DNA from: an uncultured Leptotrichia sp.
GTDB taxonomy: Bacteria > Fusobacteriota > Fusobacteriia > Fusobacteriales > Leptotrichiaceae
Reading direction: 5' to 3'
DNA length: 7,176 bases
Assembly: GCA_938017765.1 (NCBI GenBank)
Contig: CALIJH010000111.1
Coordinates: forward strand, 1 to 7,176
Shown here piece after piece: positions 6,412-7,176 of the stretch. Both the position numbers and the translations under genes were made by a program. Position 1 is the stretch's first letter; each line of letters begins with the position of its first letter. Under the pieces are notes generated by a model, which had not been told where the DNA came from, did no database searches, and was given only the letters and a program-made list of their open reading frames with translations.

Positions 6412-7020
6412 ATGAAGTGTAACTTAAGAGAGAATATTACAGGTGGGATAGTTGTTCTTTTTAAGAATATTATGTCCATTTTTCCATTGAAATTTAGATA
6501 TAAATTTTTTGAAAATATGGGAATGTTAGGATATTATTTGATAAAAAGGAGAAGAGAACTCACAATAAATAATATAAAACAGGCTTTTCCCGAGAAAGAA
6601 AAAAAAGAAATAATAAATATAGCAAAAGAATCTTATCGTACAATGGGAAAGATGATAATGACTTCCATTTATTTGAAAGAAATTACTTCAAATGGAAATA
6701 CTTATGTGGAAAATGAGGAACTTATGCTCGAAGCGACTAAAAATAATGATAAAGCTGTAATAATAGTTTCATTGCATTTAGGAGGATTTGAAGCGGGAAG
6801 TGTAATGAGAAATATAAGAAAGTTCTATGCGGTATTCAGAAAGCAAAAAAACAGAAAATTAAACGATCTAATGAATAAATGGCGTGAAGAAGGCGGACTA
6901 AATCCAATAGCTCTAAGAGATACGGAAAACTTGAATAATGCACTTAGAAATAAGACTATAATCGCTCTGGCTTCAGACCATTTTGCTTCCGATATTCAGG
7001 TAGAATATTTCGGAAGAAAA
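6412..7020 (+). CDS. LpxL/HtrB-family lipid A biosynthesis acyltransferase, C-terminus missing
   Basis: These proteins transfer a secondary acyl chain to the lipid A precursor at the inner membrane. From ATG 6412, about 203 residues fit the family: R-R-R-E-L-T-I-N-N-I-K-Q-A-F-P (63-77) matches the typical N-terminal N-L-x-x-A-F-P block, H122-L-G-G-F-E127 is the catalytic H-x4-E motif, F-R143-K-Q-K-N147 corresponds to the usual Y-R-P-x-x-N block, A-S-D-H at 187-190 replaces the more common A-D-Q, and V-E-Y-F-G-R-K at 197-203 matches V-x-F-F-G-R. Full-length members have about 290-310 residues, so roughly 90-100 are missing. The frame runs on without a stop into radical SAM sequence. The AAGGAGA site at 6398-6404 supports the start. 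The acyltransferase identity is firm; the true 3' end of the gene is not present in this window. Confidence 0.85.
7009..7020. other. Probable chimeric junction
   Basis: The sequence TTCGGAAGAAAA encodes F-G-R-K, which fits both the end of the visible acyltransferase homology and the start of the radical SAM homology. Upstream codons are AT-rich. Downstream, codons such as GCC, GGC, TGC and CCG-containing runs appear abruptly. A short shared sequence is the kind of overlap that lets an assembler or an amplification reaction join unrelated molecules. A natural recombination event is possible but less likely, because it would break both enzymes. Confidence 0.65.
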
Positions 7021-7176
7021 ACCATCAAGTTATCAATTGATGCCGGCTTTACCTGCCCAAATCGTGACGGTTCTCTTGGCATTGGCGGATGCAGTTTTTG
7101 TTCTTCAGACGGTTCCGGCGAGCTTGCCGCACACATATGTTTAGACGGTGAAGAAGGGCTCATAAAGCAAATCGAT
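7009..7176 (+). CDS. N-terminal fragment of a YhcC-type radical SAM protein (TIGR01212), partial at both ends
   Basis: Read in the same frame as the acyltransferase, this segment gives F-G-R-K-T-I-K-L-S-I-D-A-G-F-T-C-P-N-R-D-G, then G-I-G-G-C-S-F-C, then G-S-G-E-L-A. This is the signature of the YhcC family, with the cluster cysteines spaced C-x11-C-x2-C as in that family. The three cysteines would hold a 4Fe-4S cluster that cleaves S-adenosylmethionine; the substrate of the family is not well established. The first residues of the gene, including its start codon, are absent, and the frame is still open at the window edge (family length is about 300). G+C is about 48% here against about 34% just upstream, so the DNA probably comes from another genome or genomic region. 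The upstream limit is uncertain by roughly 10-20 bases because F-G-R-K fits both families. Confidence 0.8.

Overview
The window is AT-rich, and every recognisable gene lies on the plus strand. Arginine is mostly AGA, isoleucine mostly ATA, and Shine-Dalgarno sites are purine-rich. It carries two lipid A-type acyltransferases and two lipoproteins, which points to an AT-rich diderm bacterium. The overall style resembles Fusobacteriota of the Leptotrichia/Sneathia kind. That placement is an inference from style and content, not from a database match.

Layout. Bases 1-27 look like the last codons of a thymidylate synthase gene, followed 22 bases later by folA (dihydrofolate reductase), the classic thyA-folA pair of the dTMP/tetrahydrofolate cycle. 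A TetR-family regulator follows at 571-1143. A 114-base gap leads to a DUF374/LpxJ-type acyltransferase at 1258-1920. It lies 25 bases ahead of metG (methionyl-tRNA synthetase, 1946-3847), which lacks the usual zinc-binding cysteines but has a C-terminal tRNA-binding domain. Next come two lipoproteins: a Sel1/TPR-repeat protein (3886-5277) and a thioredoxin-fold TlpA/ResA-like protein with a CPHC active site (5348-5836).

rpsO (ribosomal protein S15, 5976-6239) forms its own unit. It has a good sigma-70-type promoter at 5870-5898, a leader of about 70 bases with a 7-bp hairpin, a strong ribosome-binding site, and a probable intrinsic terminator at 6268-6298. After a very AT-rich gap, a second acyltransferase of the LpxL/HtrB family starts at 6412.

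The most notable feature is at the right end. The LpxL-like reading frame runs without a stop or frameshift, near base 7009-7020, into the N-terminal signature of a YhcC-type radical SAM protein (TIGR01212 family). Base composition jumps from about 34% G+C (6841-7020) to about 48% G+C (7021-7176, counted by hand). Both families can have an FG-R-K-like segment at the join, so a chimeric assembly or clone joined through a short shared sequence is the most likely explanation. The reader should not treat 6412-7176 as one real protein without read-level proof. I found no CRISPR array, complete mobile element, tRNA or rRNA, and nothing that convincingly forms a new defence or metabolic system.
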